DNA of 64,000 nucleotides from Arctopsyche grandis. Taxonomy: Eukaryota; Arthropoda; Insecta; Trichoptera; Hydropsychidae. Positions 1 through 9,364 of this stretch are shown here, piece by piece. The position numbers were made by a program, and so were the translations under genes. The stretch lies in the NCBI RefSeq assembly GCF_051622035.1, contig NC_135367.1, positions 8,716,501 through 8,780,500 on the forward strand. The letters run 5' to 3'. The notes under the pieces were generated by a model, which was given only the letters and a program-made list of their open reading frames with translations, searched no databases and was not told the origin of the DNA. Position 1 is the stretch's first letter; each line of letters opens with the position of its first letter.

Positions 1-129
1 CCGGAGCGCCCCCTCGGCCGGCCGCCGTACGCCGACACGTGCTGCACCGACCACGGCCTGAAGATAAACCGCCGTCGCCGAGACATCGCTACATCGCCAC
101 CTCGCCTCTCCTCACCTCACCTCACCTAA
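1..129 (+). other. GC-rich left edge with a short open frame, unidentified
   Basis: The first roughly 240 bases are far more GC-rich than the rest of the window. Frame 1 is open from base 1 to a TAA at 127-129 (42 codons, rich in Arg and Pro). It could be the end of a coding exon cut by the window edge, a CpG-rich 5' untranslated or promoter piece, or chance. I recognise no domain. Upstream sequence would decide. Confidence 0.2.
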
Positions 130-144
130 CCTAACCTAACCTAA
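125..144. repeat. Four perfect CCTAA units (insect telomere-type TTAGG)
   Basis: CCTAA is repeated exactly four times at 125-144, directly after a short CTCAC/CCTCA-like run. TTAGG is the usual telomeric repeat of many insect orders, so this is an interstitial telomere-like tract. It is too short to argue for a chromosome end. Confidence 0.75.
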
Positions 145-504
145 ACCCGACGACGCCACTGACAGGAGCCTTCGAGCTCGCTGTCACTGACAACGACAAT
201 TCGCACGCTGCCAATGCCACTCGCACCACTCGAATGCTCTGCGCCGGTGCAAACACCGCGATACACGTCCATGTAAACGAACGTGTTTCCATCATTTTTA
301 TATTTAAACTTTCATTTAAAAAGTCTTCAGATCATATAAACGGACTTCAAATTGTGAGCTTTTAAACGGTGCACTTTAATTGCTTACATTTTTACATAAA
401 AATCACAACCACCCCTCATTTTACTTAACTATTGTTGCGTAGGGGTGGGTGGAGGATCCAAGTAAAAGGCCAACAGTCGTTTCACAGAATTTATTGATGA
501 TTAA

Positions 505-1672
505 GAGGGCTGGAAAGCAGCACCTTGTCCATACAAACGTACTATACTTCTCCCTTCCTCAATTATGGCACTAGAGAAATTATTTTTTAATATACTATGG
601 ATATCCACCATTGGGGTGCATCTATCGTTTTATTTTTTTGATTAATTATTTTTTATAGGACATAGGAGCCGCCAAACATCTATAAAATCGCCTCTTTTTT
701 ACACCCACGAAACGGGTCCAGCGTGCTTATTTAACGGTCGATTTAAAAAAAAATACGCCGATAGATGCACAGAAAGTATCTTTCTCATACCGAAGATGAT
801 CTTTTTTTTAAAATTGGTCCACTTTTGGAGGTGAAAATAGTAGAATACGAAACCTCGATTTTGTCAATTCAAAATACGTTTTATCTGGTCGAAGCGCAAC
901 TGTCGCATTCACTCAATATATATATATATTGATATATATTGTCACATTCACTCAATATATACATACACTCAATATATATTGTTCAGACTATGTCTGATGA
1001 TCGGCTTTCGTGGCTTTACGACTCACGATTTGGCCGATATATTTTTGTGCTGGCCACCCTGAGACAGCGGTTGGCACACAAACTGACAGTTGTCGATAGC
1101 GGTTTGGCGCGTAATCACCCCGGTGTTTATGGGGCCCACCTCGCCACCGAAATCACCAGCTATAGGCTGGTGAGGGTTGTGACGATACTTGGAGACCAGC
1201 TCCAGTATCCGTCCGGTGTGCACCAGAGGAAGCTTGGTCTGTCTTCGTCCAGAAGGCAGACAACTGAGCTACGCCTGGCTAACCTCAAAAGGCACGCGTG
1301 GCTACTTTGTTACCCCCCCCCCCCTGTCCCCCCTGCTTGATCTCTGTATATATATATAAAATACAGTCACCATACAAACATAATTACAACCTGTTTTCAT
1401 TATTATACAATTTCCCGCCTTTGTCCTGTATCACACTCACTTACGCACACTGTACGAAGGAGAAAGGGACATAGCAGAGCAGCCGACATCAGCAGAGACC
1501 AGACCACCGACGACGAAGGAAGGCACCTTGAGGAAACCAGCCCCGCCCAAGCTTACCACTAGCTATCTCACAAAACCGACTTCGGGGGTGCTCTCGAGTT
1601 GAACATCCCTGGAGTCTGTACATATATATCGAAGAAAGGAACGGTAACAAAGGTTTCGGGTGTACAGCCCTC
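505..1672. mobile_element. TTAA-duplicating DNA element, copy 1
   Basis: It is flanked by TTAA at 501-504 and 1673-1676. Its ends are inverted: GAGGGCTG at the left and CAGCCCTC at the right. Its left ~480 bases and its right end match the second copy at 54568-55237. Removing it joins TTGATGA-TTAA-GGAGATACAC, which matches the uninterrupted solo LTR at 22086-22440 (TTGGTGA-TTAA-AGAGATACAC), so the empty site confirms both the ends and the TTAA duplication. TTAA targets are typical of piggyBac-type elements. No transposase is visible, so it is non-autonomous. Confidence 0.85.
991..1622 (+). mobile_element. Probable LTR-like insertion inside the TTAA element
   Basis: About 630 bases are present here but absent from the second TTAA-element copy, which has a TA tract at this point. 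The block begins TGTCTGATG and ends GTCTGTACA (TG...CA form). It has a TATA-like stretch followed by ATAAAATAC near 1346-1360 and poly-C tracts near 1313-1330. No target duplication was found, because the flanks are TA-rich. A solo LTR is the best reading, but this is inference. Confidence 0.35.
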
Positions 1673-1990
1673 TTAAGGAGATACACGCATTGCAAGTGCT
1701 CCGTCCAAAATGACATGATATGATGATTGTGACTGCGTTTTATCGATAGTTTTCTCGGGTAGTGACACTCCCTTGACCTATCTATCTATCGTGTTATATC
1801 AGATCGATCTCTCGTTGATGTTGTAGTGCGGGCTGGCGGCTGCTCGCTCGTTGAACGTTTGTCAGGCTAGAACACTAAGCAAAATTAGTGCATCATCTGT
1901 GGGATACTGTCGGGGTTAGTGTGTTAGTGGGTGATTAGCTGGTTTGGGACCGTTCGGTGGTGATTTGTTTAATTTAACTGAATGCTAATT

Positions 1991-2518
1991 TTAGCCTATA
2001 CCCGTCTTCAAAATGTCGATGGGCCTTTGATTAAACGTGAGTTTGGTCTCACTGAGGGAGTTGATCAGGGGGTTGTCTATCTTGCCGAGAGACTTGAAGT
2101 AGTTCACGGCAAGTTTGTGTACGTGTTTGTCAAGGTAGTCAGTGCTTAGGTCGTTGTGAATAATAGTGTTTCTTGTGTACCAGTCATAGTTTCCCGCGGC
2201 ACGCAAGAATTTGTTTTGGACAGTCTGTAATTTGAGTATTGATCTGTTGGAGATGGCTGTGTGAGCCCAGACGGGGCTCGCATATGTGATTTGTGGGCGG
2301 ATGATGGATTTGTACAGCAAACACTTGTTTTTAAGCGAGAGTTTGCTGTTGTGTTTACATAGTGGTGACATGATATCGCCTACGTACCGCCTTATAAAGG
2401 GTCGATCTCTCAGGACGCCTAATCTGTTTACCTGTTGTATAGTCACGTATTCGGATATGTATTTCCACGACATTAGGTCTCCCCGTACCGATTCTGAGAA
2501 ATAACTAATAACGGTCAT
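1991..2518 (-). pseudogene. Jockey-type LINE reverse transcriptase, C-terminal fragment
   Basis: The minus-strand frame encodes the segment just after the reverse-transcriptase palm of Jockey-clade non-LTR retrotransposons. Visible landmarks are SKLSLKNKCLLYKSIIRP, the TYASPVWAH block, a KLQTVQNKFLR block, then YTRNTIIHNDL. The first ~25 codons of the frame appear to belong to the LTR in which it sits, so the LINE part is about 1990-2440. The copy is 5'-truncated and lacks the catalytic core and the endonuclease, as is usual for dead LINE copies. Confidence 0.75.
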
Positions 2519-2810
2519 TGTTTAGCCTAAATGCACTTAGAGTCCAGATATAATCCTTGGAAGTAAGTGCATGCACTTAGTTAACCCGATAACAGATATC
2601 CGTTGGTCTAAGTGCAATTCGCTCAATCCGCGGCGTACGTAACACTGTTGTTGCGTAGGGGTGGGTTCAGGCAAGGCTGCTCTAAGGCCTGTCGCAAACA
2701 CAGCCACTTGTGTTCGCCACTTGTGGCTGCCACCGGTGGTTGTGTGTGCGGGCATCCCATCCAAACTCTATGTGAAATGCATTCCGCAGCGTGAATCGAG
2801 TGGCGAGTAA

Positions 2811-3628
2811 AGGTCTGTTCATACCTAGTCAGCACGTACCGACTTCAGAAGGTATCCGGCCGTACGAAAAGTATTCTTTGGTACATTTTGTATGGGTATA
2901 TTCATACCAACCGTCACGTTTACGCCACGGCAGGGTTACAGCAGTAACCGACATTTCCTGTTCATACCTTACAGCAACATCCGTCAACGTATCGTATCCG
3001 TTTTTTGGCCATCGTGGAAATATACACGCGAATTACGTGCCATGAGTCTGTCGCTTTGCTGTTTTGGACCAATTATCGATAGTGACAGTTGACAGCTGTT
3101 CAATCTTTCGACATGGTTTTGGCGCAAATATTTAAAAAAAAATTAATTTTTTACGGAAATATTTAAAAAAATTTTGTCCATCATCCACAACCTCCTTATA
3201 CAGTGTCCAAAACTCTCCTTCGGTTTTTCTATTTTTTAACATGGGATGCACATCAAAATGCCTCCGTGCTTTTTTATTGCCTTCTTGAGCTTCTTCTTCC
3301 AACAAAAGCGCGATTATACATAATTTTTCGTTCGATAAACGTCGAAACATTTTTGTTGACTTGTATTCTGACGCGTAGCTACGAATGCACGTGTATGAAT
3401 TCATATTGCAAGTACTCGCCAATACGACGTAAACAATATTGCGCATCGTCATGGCCTCCGATGTATAAGTAAGCCTATTTTGCCTTGCACTCGGCCAAAT
3501 TGCTGTAAACGTGACGTGACCGCGACGTGTAGGTAGATATGAATAGAAAATATGTAATAAAATTACATATTTGAAACGGAGTCGTGCAGTGCTGAAGCCG
3601 TGCAGTGCTGTTAAGTATGAACAGACCT
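2811..3628 (-). mobile_element. PIF/Harbinger derivative nested in the preceding MITE
   Basis: Inverted ends AGGTCTGTTCATAC (left) and GTATGAACAGACCT (right) are flanked by TAA at 2808-2810 and 3629-3631, an exact 3-bp Harbinger-type duplication. Inside, a minus-strand frame keeps the N-terminal part of a Harbinger transposase (3135-3350). The rest of the gene is missing, so this is an internally deleted, non-autonomous copy. Diverged pieces of the same termini may occur near 27215-27295 and 42510-42535. Confidence 0.8.
3132..3350 (-). pseudogene. Harbinger transposase N-terminal remnant
   Basis: Reading on minus from the ATG at 3350, 72 codons follow to the stop at 3132-3134. A Leu/Glu-rich helix, a basic patch and VHPMLKNRKTEGEF, then LYKEVVDD and FFKYFR, match the start of insect PIF/Harbinger transposases, where a basic run precedes a W/DVHP motif and a Y/F-F-KYFR motif. 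Similarity stops at FFKYFR, where an AT-rich junction follows. The DDE catalytic domain is absent, so it cannot be a working transposase. Confidence 0.7.
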
Positions 3629-3800
3629 TAACACGTGGTTGTGTTTGCGCGCGTCCCATACAAACTATGAGAAATGCATACCGCAGCTTGTGGACTGTGT
3701 GCGACAGGCCTGAGGCCTGTCGCAAACACAGCCACTTGTGTTCGCCACTGGTGGTGGCCACTTTTCGCTTCAAAGTGTAGTGTATTTGTGTAGTTGAAAT

Positions 3801-3899
3801 ATGGACTCCGACTCGGAAGCACTCTTTGCACTGTTGACAATACGAAGACGTCGCATTGTCAACAGCGCGAACCGTCGAACAACAGTCGAAGACCGTTGA
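3801..3899 (+). pseudogene. Harbinger transposase start remnant (33 codons)
   Basis: A short frame beginning MDSDSEALFALL and followed by four consecutive Arg codons resembles the acidic-leucine-basic beginning of PIF/Harbinger transposases. A TGA ends it after 33 codons. It lies in a 555-bp deletion derivative and has no catalytic domain. Confidence 0.4.
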
Positions 3900-4046
3900 G
3901 GGACCAGTGGCGAGTGGCGAGTGGCGAGTGGCGAGTGGCACGTCGCCGTGTTTACGCGGGAACAAAAGCTGCGAGAGCCGGCCACCGCCCTAGCGTGTGG
4001 CGGGTGGTGAGTGGTTGTGTTTGCGCACATCCCATACAAATTCTAT

Positions 4047-4196
4047 GGCTACGTCCACAATACCGATATCTACACCCGATATTTGCGAATTTTTCCATAA
4101 CCATTTCCTAAATAGCAACCACAGGTTGCAATATGGGAACTGGATATGGAAAATTTGAGAATATCGGGTGTGGATATCAGTAGTGTGGACGTAGCC
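4047..4196. mobile_element. 150-bp MITE, TIR GGCTACGTCCAC, TSD TAT
   Basis: The left end GGCTACGTCCACA...CCGATATCTACACCCGATAT is mirrored by ATATCGGGTGTGGATATC...TGTGGACGTAGCC at the right. TAT flanks both sides (4044-4046, 4197-4199). The homologous stretch of the neighbouring element at 3655-3675 reads CATACAAACTATGAGAAATGC with no insertion, which gives an empty site. The short TIRs and 3-bp duplication fit a Harbinger-like or similar DDE superfamily. Confidence 0.85.
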
Positions 4197-4644
4197 TATG
4201 AGAAATGCATTCCGCAGCTTGTGGCTGCCACCGGTGGCGGTGGCAAGTGGCCGTGTGTGCGACAGGCCTAAAGACAGTTAGCGCGGGTGCCATTCCAAAA
4301 ACTTATAAATTATATAATATTTATAATGTAGGTTTGGTGATTATATCCCAAATGTGAATCTCTATCAGGATAATCGCCACTACGAAAATCGCACGAAAAT
4401 TCAAATCGCTCAAAACTGCCAAATCTCGTAAAAAAAGCAATTGCTGAGCAATATTTGGGCAGTTTTCTTTACGGCAATTTTCCTGTGTGACGAATTTTCG
4501 TACGACGGGAAATCCGGGCGAGCGATTTTCGTTTACCATAATGTGAGGAGGGGTGGCATCACAAAAAATGCGCCTCCTATACGATCTATTCCGAACATTT
4601 CACCTTATCATTCAAAATTTTAGGCCTTTTGTATTTAGTTATAC

Positions 4645-5729
4645 TATGGAGGATGAACGAATGAGACGACTGGCATGTTAATGCACGTGTTTATTATATG
4701 ACAGCTGAAGACAGAGTGAGTAGTAGCTCTCCGAACCCAGCCGAGTTGGTTCCCACTCGCAGGAAGGCAACCAAACTCGACCATGTCGTATAAGCGAGCC
4801 GCCACATCACTCCCCCCCCAGCATCAGCGATACCAAAATTACAAAGAAACAAATTTTACAAAAGAAAAAAAATTATTGTTACACAAAGAAAGAGAAAAAA
4901 TTATTGAGTGGGGAGAAAAAAATTGTTGACGTGGGTCATCCGCTGTGTAGGTGTACCGCCCTGAATGGTTGGTAGATTCGAGGGCGGTGACGTCGCGAGC
5001 AGGACGGTGGGTGGTCCGATGGTCGCGCCGATGCGATGCTGCGGCGGCGCCGCTCTTCCGAGGCTGATGTCGGTTGGTGGGGCGGCGGGGGCGGCAGGGG
5101 CATCGATGTGGTTGATGATACTCCGAGCTGGACTGTGAGTCGTTGTGGCTCGTGGAGGTGTTGTAGCGCTACCGCCCGTCTCGGCGTGACGACGCTCGTG
5201 GGGACGGACGGGGCCTTGATGATGATGATGATGATGGTGCTGAGGTGGTGTATGTCTTGTGGTGCTGGATGACCGTTCTATGTGTAGTGGATCGCGCATG
5301 ACTCCACATCCAGCTGTCAAGATCGTCGTCTCATTCGCTCCCCCATTTTTGTAAGCACCTGTCATCGACGTTGTGGCTAGACGTCGGTAGGTAGGTAGGT
5401 AGCCGTGTCTGCTCGTTTATTGTCACCCGCGGGCCGCGGCGTGCTGTGTTGATGGCGATGGGGGCGCGGCGGGTAGCTGGTAGCGGGTAGCCTGGCTCGG
5501 CGAGGCAGGGATGAGCGGCATGTTGAAATTGATCGAGGCTGCGTGGCTCGATGTCGGGGGTCACCAGTATGGAGGATGAACGAATGAGACGACTGGCATG
5601 TTAATGCACGTGTTTATTATATGACAGCTGAAGACAGAGTGAGTAGTAGCTCTCCGAACCCAGCCGAGTTGGTTCCCACTCGCAGGAAGGCAACCAAACT
5701 CGGCCATGTCGTATAAGCGAGCCGCCACA
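4645..5729 (-). mobile_element. Small LTR retrotransposon (TRIM/non-autonomous), recent
   Basis: Two 162-bp direct repeats (4645-4806 and 5568-5729) differ by one base in my reading. On minus the 5' LTR is 5568-5729. It is followed immediately by CTGGTGACCCCCGAC, a plausible tRNA primer-binding site. The other LTR is preceded by a G-rich polypurine tract (complement of the C-run at 4811-4818). ATAC flanks both outer sides (4641-4644, 5730-5733). The ~760-bp interior has minus-strand open frames (4901-5365 and 5331-5564) rich in His, Pro and Thr but no visible reverse transcriptase. It is probably mobilised in trans. Confidence 0.8.
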
Positions 5730-6157
5730 ATACGTATGCGAGGAATGTGTTTTTGTCGATGGGGTAGACTTTTCTGGAACGATTGGCACCGTTCCGCCCG
5801 ATGTAGTTTAATGGCTGCAGGTGTGCTTCGACTGGTTTGTTTCCGCTCGAGTGGTAGGGGTGGAGCTTTCTCGAAGGTTTTAGGAATGTATTCTGCGTCG
5901 CAGTATATGTCTTGATGATGGTGACGAGATTCCCACAGCTTCAATAATATAATATAATAAAATCCTCCATACTGGTGACCCCCGTCACCAGTATGGAGGA
6001 TGAACGAATGAGACGACTGGCATGTTAATGCACGTGTTTATTATATGACAGCTGAAGACAGAGTGAGTAGTAGCTCTCCGAACCCAGCCGAGTTGGTTCC
6101 CACTCGCAGGAAGGCAACCAAACTCGACCATGTCGTATAAGCGAGCCGCCACAATAC
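5730..6157 (-). mobile_element. Third LTR of the same family with a rearranged interior piece
   Basis: A third 162-bp LTR lies at 5992-6153, identical to the first in my reading, and is also followed by ATAC (6154-6157). Just left of it is a perfect 36-bp palindrome (5964-5999) made from the LTR end plus the primer-binding site in both orientations. The 230 bases before that hold a minus-strand open frame (about 5730-5944) unlike the interior of the intact copy; I do not recognise it. It may be a pol end from the autonomous relative. The arrangement suggests template switching or recombination between two copies. Confidence 0.6.
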
Positions 6158-7004
6158 TTTTATTATATCTTAAAGTAATATACATTTTAACTGACGTAAC
6201 TCAATAAAGATTTAAATTATTGACGATTTAATTTTACTTTCGATCTCATTGTTATCTGATATTAGTTATTGTACGTGTTTATATGTCATTACATTACTGC
6301 CATCGTTGCTTTTTTTTTCACACTTTTGCACAGGGAACGTAGACTTTGGCAATTTTGCAAATTTATTTAAATTTTTGTTTAACGGAAGCTATCGATATGT
6401 TTTAAATATTTTTATAGATAGTTACTGTCAAAACTCAAAAACAAAACATTTGCAAATGATGAATATCATTCGAATAAGATTTGAAATATCATAAACAAGT
6501 AAATAATATTTTCATTCAAGTTTCTTATTGACTTTCAAGTATTTTATCAGTTTGCAGTTATTAACTATATTGAAAGGAAAAGTTGTCAAAAGTCATTCCA
6601 TTCTATCTAGACAACCTTTCAGATCTAAAAGCAATCTAAAAACTCATCTATAACACTCATATGAAAGCGAAAGCGCACACGCCTCATACCATGTTCCTTG
6701 ATCGAGATTTTAGTGACTTGCGCGAGATTGCTTTTTGCGGAATAGTCCGTTTACCTATTATTTTATCATTTTTAAATTACTAAAAAAATAAATAAACACG
6801 ACTACTTAAGTCTACTTATTTTTATCTTAACCTATACCTATCTTCTAGTTGTCAGTGGGCTGTGTATTGTTTATTGTTTACATTTCGGACAGTAAACTTC
6901 GAATAAATTTACGAAGCAATCTACCGATATCTATTTAATATTATGCTGTGGTAGCCCTGCATGTTCAATCTCACTGACAGTTCGTAGTTTTGACACTTGA
7001 CAAC
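6158..7004. other. AT-rich intergenic stretch and upstream region of the next gene
   Basis: No coding frame with recognisable content was seen. The last ~100 bases before 7005 are the likely promoter/5' UTR of the Harbinger-derived gene, but I see no clear TATA or Inr. No terminal inverted repeats matching those downstream of that gene were found here. Confidence 0.4.
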
Positions 7005-8288
7005 ATGACTTCGAGTGAAGTCGTACGCGATGCAGCTCTTCTCATATGCGACCTTCTAATCAAAGAATGCAAAAAAATCATTCAGACGAAGAAGAAAATT
7101 AAAAAACGTCGTTGTTGGGTTAAACGACCCATCGCCAACCAGAGTATATTAAAGTCGTCACAATTATTACCCGATGGGACTATCACAGATGATTCAGAAA
7201 CATTTTATAGAACACACTTTCAAATGTCAGAAACACAGTTTGAAAATCTATTAGAAAAAGTTACACCGTTCATTCAAAAACAAGATACTCTCATGAGAAA
7301 TTCTCTTCCATCGCGATTGAAACTGCAAGTCGCCCTCAGCTATCTGGTGGAAGGTTCCAGCTTCAGGGTCCTCGAAAACACGTTCCATGTAGTTCGTTGT
7401 TCCGTTTCAGCTTTTCTACCCGAAGTATATCAAGCCATCTACCACGTGTTACGGGAACATATCAAGGTAAACAATCCCACATATCAATCAACATAATGAC
7501 TTCGTAACCGTCCTTATTAATACATTATTTAAATTCAATTCCAGATTCCAACGACAGAAAGTGAATGGACAGATGTATCAAAAGATTATAATACTGTATG
7601 GAACTTTCCAAATTGTTGTGGTGTCCTTGCTGCGAAACACATTAAGGGTCCTCAAAATTCGTATCAAACTAACAACTCCCGGAACGTACTTCTACTTGCA
7701 ATTGTTGACGCTAAATATAATTTTTTATTCATAGACATAAACAAAAACGAAGGGATCGATGATATTTCACTCTTCACGAAATCCAATATAAATAAAATTC
7801 TACTGAAAAGGGATGAGTTTAATCTACCGATGGACTATTTCTTCGCAGCAGATAAAATGTTCCCGTTGCGGAATAATATAATGAAACCTTATTGTGAAGA
7901 TCAATCTCTCGACCATGGTCAGAACTTATTTAACAGCCGACTCTCGCAAGTTCAACTGGCTGCTGATAATGCTTTCGGATTGTTGACTGCAAGATTCAAA
8001 TTGCTATCGAAGCCCATCAACCTGCATTTGAATCGGGTAGAGATAGTTGTGAAGGCGGCTTGCGCTCTTCACAATTGGATCAATCAAACTTTCGAAGGTG
8101 CCGCTCCGTATATAGATGAGGATATGATTAATGCTGAAATGTGGCAGGCGGGGAAAATCGCACCCGTAAATTGGCATCTAACGTACGGTGGACTTTCCGA
8201 TGCTACGAATGTAGCAGATAATGATTATGATAACGTTGCTAGTAGTATACGCGATGCTTATGCAGAGAAACTCGTTTCTGCGCAATGA
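7005..8288 (+). CDS. HARBI1-like (PIF/Harbinger-derived) protein, catalytic triad degenerate
   Basis: Join 7005-7466 and 7545-8288 (401 aa). The 78-bp intron has GTAAAC...CCAG borders and the frame continues exactly across it. ATG 7005 is the first in-frame Met after TTG. The N-terminus has a helical and a Lys/Arg-rich part, then the FYRTHFQMSETQFENLL and LPSRLKLQVALSYL blocks, then a DDE_4-type domain (about 170-330). Family members read IDGKH at the first catalytic Asp; here it is LAAKH (Ala183). The second is kept (AADKMFPL, Asp257). The third, normally Glu before xAFG, is Asp295 in AADNAFG. The full-length frame, intact splice sites, an AATAAA 30 bases after the stop (8318-8323) and the lack of visible TIRs/TSD argue for a host gene rather than a live element. 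Its role is unknown. In vertebrates HARBI1 works with a MYB-like partner, which I cannot look for here. Confidence 0.85.
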
Positions 8289-8317
8289 ACCATGACGAGA
8301 CTATTCAAATTTGAAAT

Positions 8318-8323
8318 AATAAA
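8318..8323 (+). terminator. Poly(A) signal of the Harbinger-derived gene
   Basis: AATAAA lies 30 bases after the stop codon at 8288, in a suitable position for 3' end formation. It is consistent with a normal host transcription unit. Confidence 0.5.
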
Positions 8324-8924
8324 AATTAGTACCTGGATCAGCTAGCTCTTATACATATTTACATATACATAATAGCTTCGGTGGAATCTTCAATTTTTTA
8401 ATTTCGTTTATATATTATATTTCGTTTGATATGTAATTTAGATATACAACACAAAAACATTACATTATATATACATACATATATTACATAGGTTTGTTTT
8501 GTAAATAAAATGTTCAAATGAATTTATTAAACTGATATTTGATAAGGTATTTTAATTTCTGTAAACTATCTACGAATAGTGTTAAATACATAAGAGTTCA
8601 GAGTTACTGCTTCCGCTCAGAATAAAATGCTAATTCGAATTACTATCGTTCTAAAGCAGATAAGTAAGTATTTTTAATTAAACTTTGTTTAACAATAAAC
8701 GAATTTCTATCTTTTATATTTGCCGTTCATTGATAATAGGATTTCACTTCATTTAAACCAATATAATTAATATATTTTCACTAAATAGAATGGAACTTAT
8801 TTTTTGTTAATTATTTTATAATTTGAGGACTTAATAGATTGAAATAATTAATAAATTTAACCTCCAAATGCAGCTGAAACTATTGGTTTTATCTAAGAGC
8901 AAAAGCAGCCTATTTCCACAGTTT

Positions 8925-9364
8925 CAGTGGTGGATTTATTTCACCCCCCCCAACACACAATATTTTCCAATTAGAACAGAATTTTTTATATTGTATTAAG
9001 TATATGATAAAGCTTCTCTTTGTCAGAAACGTTAAAAAAAATTAAATTAGTAACTTAGTATCAGAATGTCTGTTCGACGAACACTACGAGAAGGTGGAAG
9101 CTAGAATATCCGATTTAAATCGATTGTGAATAGTCGTTCACGAACTAAGAATTTTCTGTTGCATATGCATTTTCGCACAACGCTCCATTGACTTTTATTA
9201 TCATTTGAGATATTTTGCGAAAATACTTAAAGTAAAACACATACACGAAAATACTTAAAGTAATGCACATCAAGTTCAAGGTGAGGATGATGAAATTCTT
9301 GCAATAAGTGCAAATATGGATCTTGTCGGAAATGTGATGCATTTACATAGTAAATCCGTCACTG
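8925..9364. mobile_element. hAT-like element, 440 bp
   Basis: The left end CAGTGGTGGATTTA and right end TAAATCCGTCACTG form inverted repeats of the widespread hAT type (CAGTGNNGGATTTA). The flanking octamers are CACAGTTT (8917-8924) and GATAGTTT (9365-9372), 6 of 8 matching, as expected of an old 8-bp duplication. No intact transposase is visible; it is an internal-deletion derivative. Confidence 0.75.

Larger units (their letters stand above)
433..2644 (-). mobile_element. LTR copy (family B) split by later insertions
   Basis: It starts TGTTGCG and shares its first ~70 bases, and a block near 2455-2560, with the solo LTR at 22086-22440. It ends near 2644 in TAACA. The flanking tetramers are CTAT (429-432) and CTGT (2645-2648), a possible decayed target duplication. 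It is split by a TTAA-type element (505-1672) and by a Jockey-like fragment (about 1990-2440). A second copy of the same LTR start follows at 2649 and is broken off at 2682. Orientation is inferred from the minus-strand direction of the Jockey piece and is uncertain. Confidence 0.55.
2686..3710. mobile_element. PIF/Harbinger MITE (TIR GGCCTGTCGC), carrying a nested element
   Basis: It opens with GGCCTGTCGCAAACACAGCC and closes with GTGTGCGACAGGCC. TAA flanks the left (2683-2685) and TGA the right (3711-3713). Three-base TWA target duplications are typical of PIF/Harbinger. Without the nested element (2811-3628 plus one TAA) it is only about 200 bp. A sister copy abuts it at 3714-4268. Confidence 0.7.
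3714..4268 (+). mobile_element. Second PIF/Harbinger MITE, abutting the first
   Basis: It has the same termini as 2686-3710 (GGCCTGTCGC ... GCGACAGGCC). It is separated from the first copy by just TGA (3711-3713) and followed by TAA (4269-4271). On + it keeps a 33-codon frame (ATG 3801 to TGA 3899) starting MDSDSEALFALL and running into a run of arginines, like the extreme N-terminus of Harbinger transposases. A 7-bp GTGGCGA microsatellite follows at about 3907-3938, and a separate MITE is inserted at 4047-4196. Confidence 0.7.

Noticed and set aside
3132-3965. 277-codon minus frame as one protein
   Set aside because: Only the last 72 codons look like a protein (Harbinger N-terminus). The rest crosses TIRs and MITE ends of two elements.
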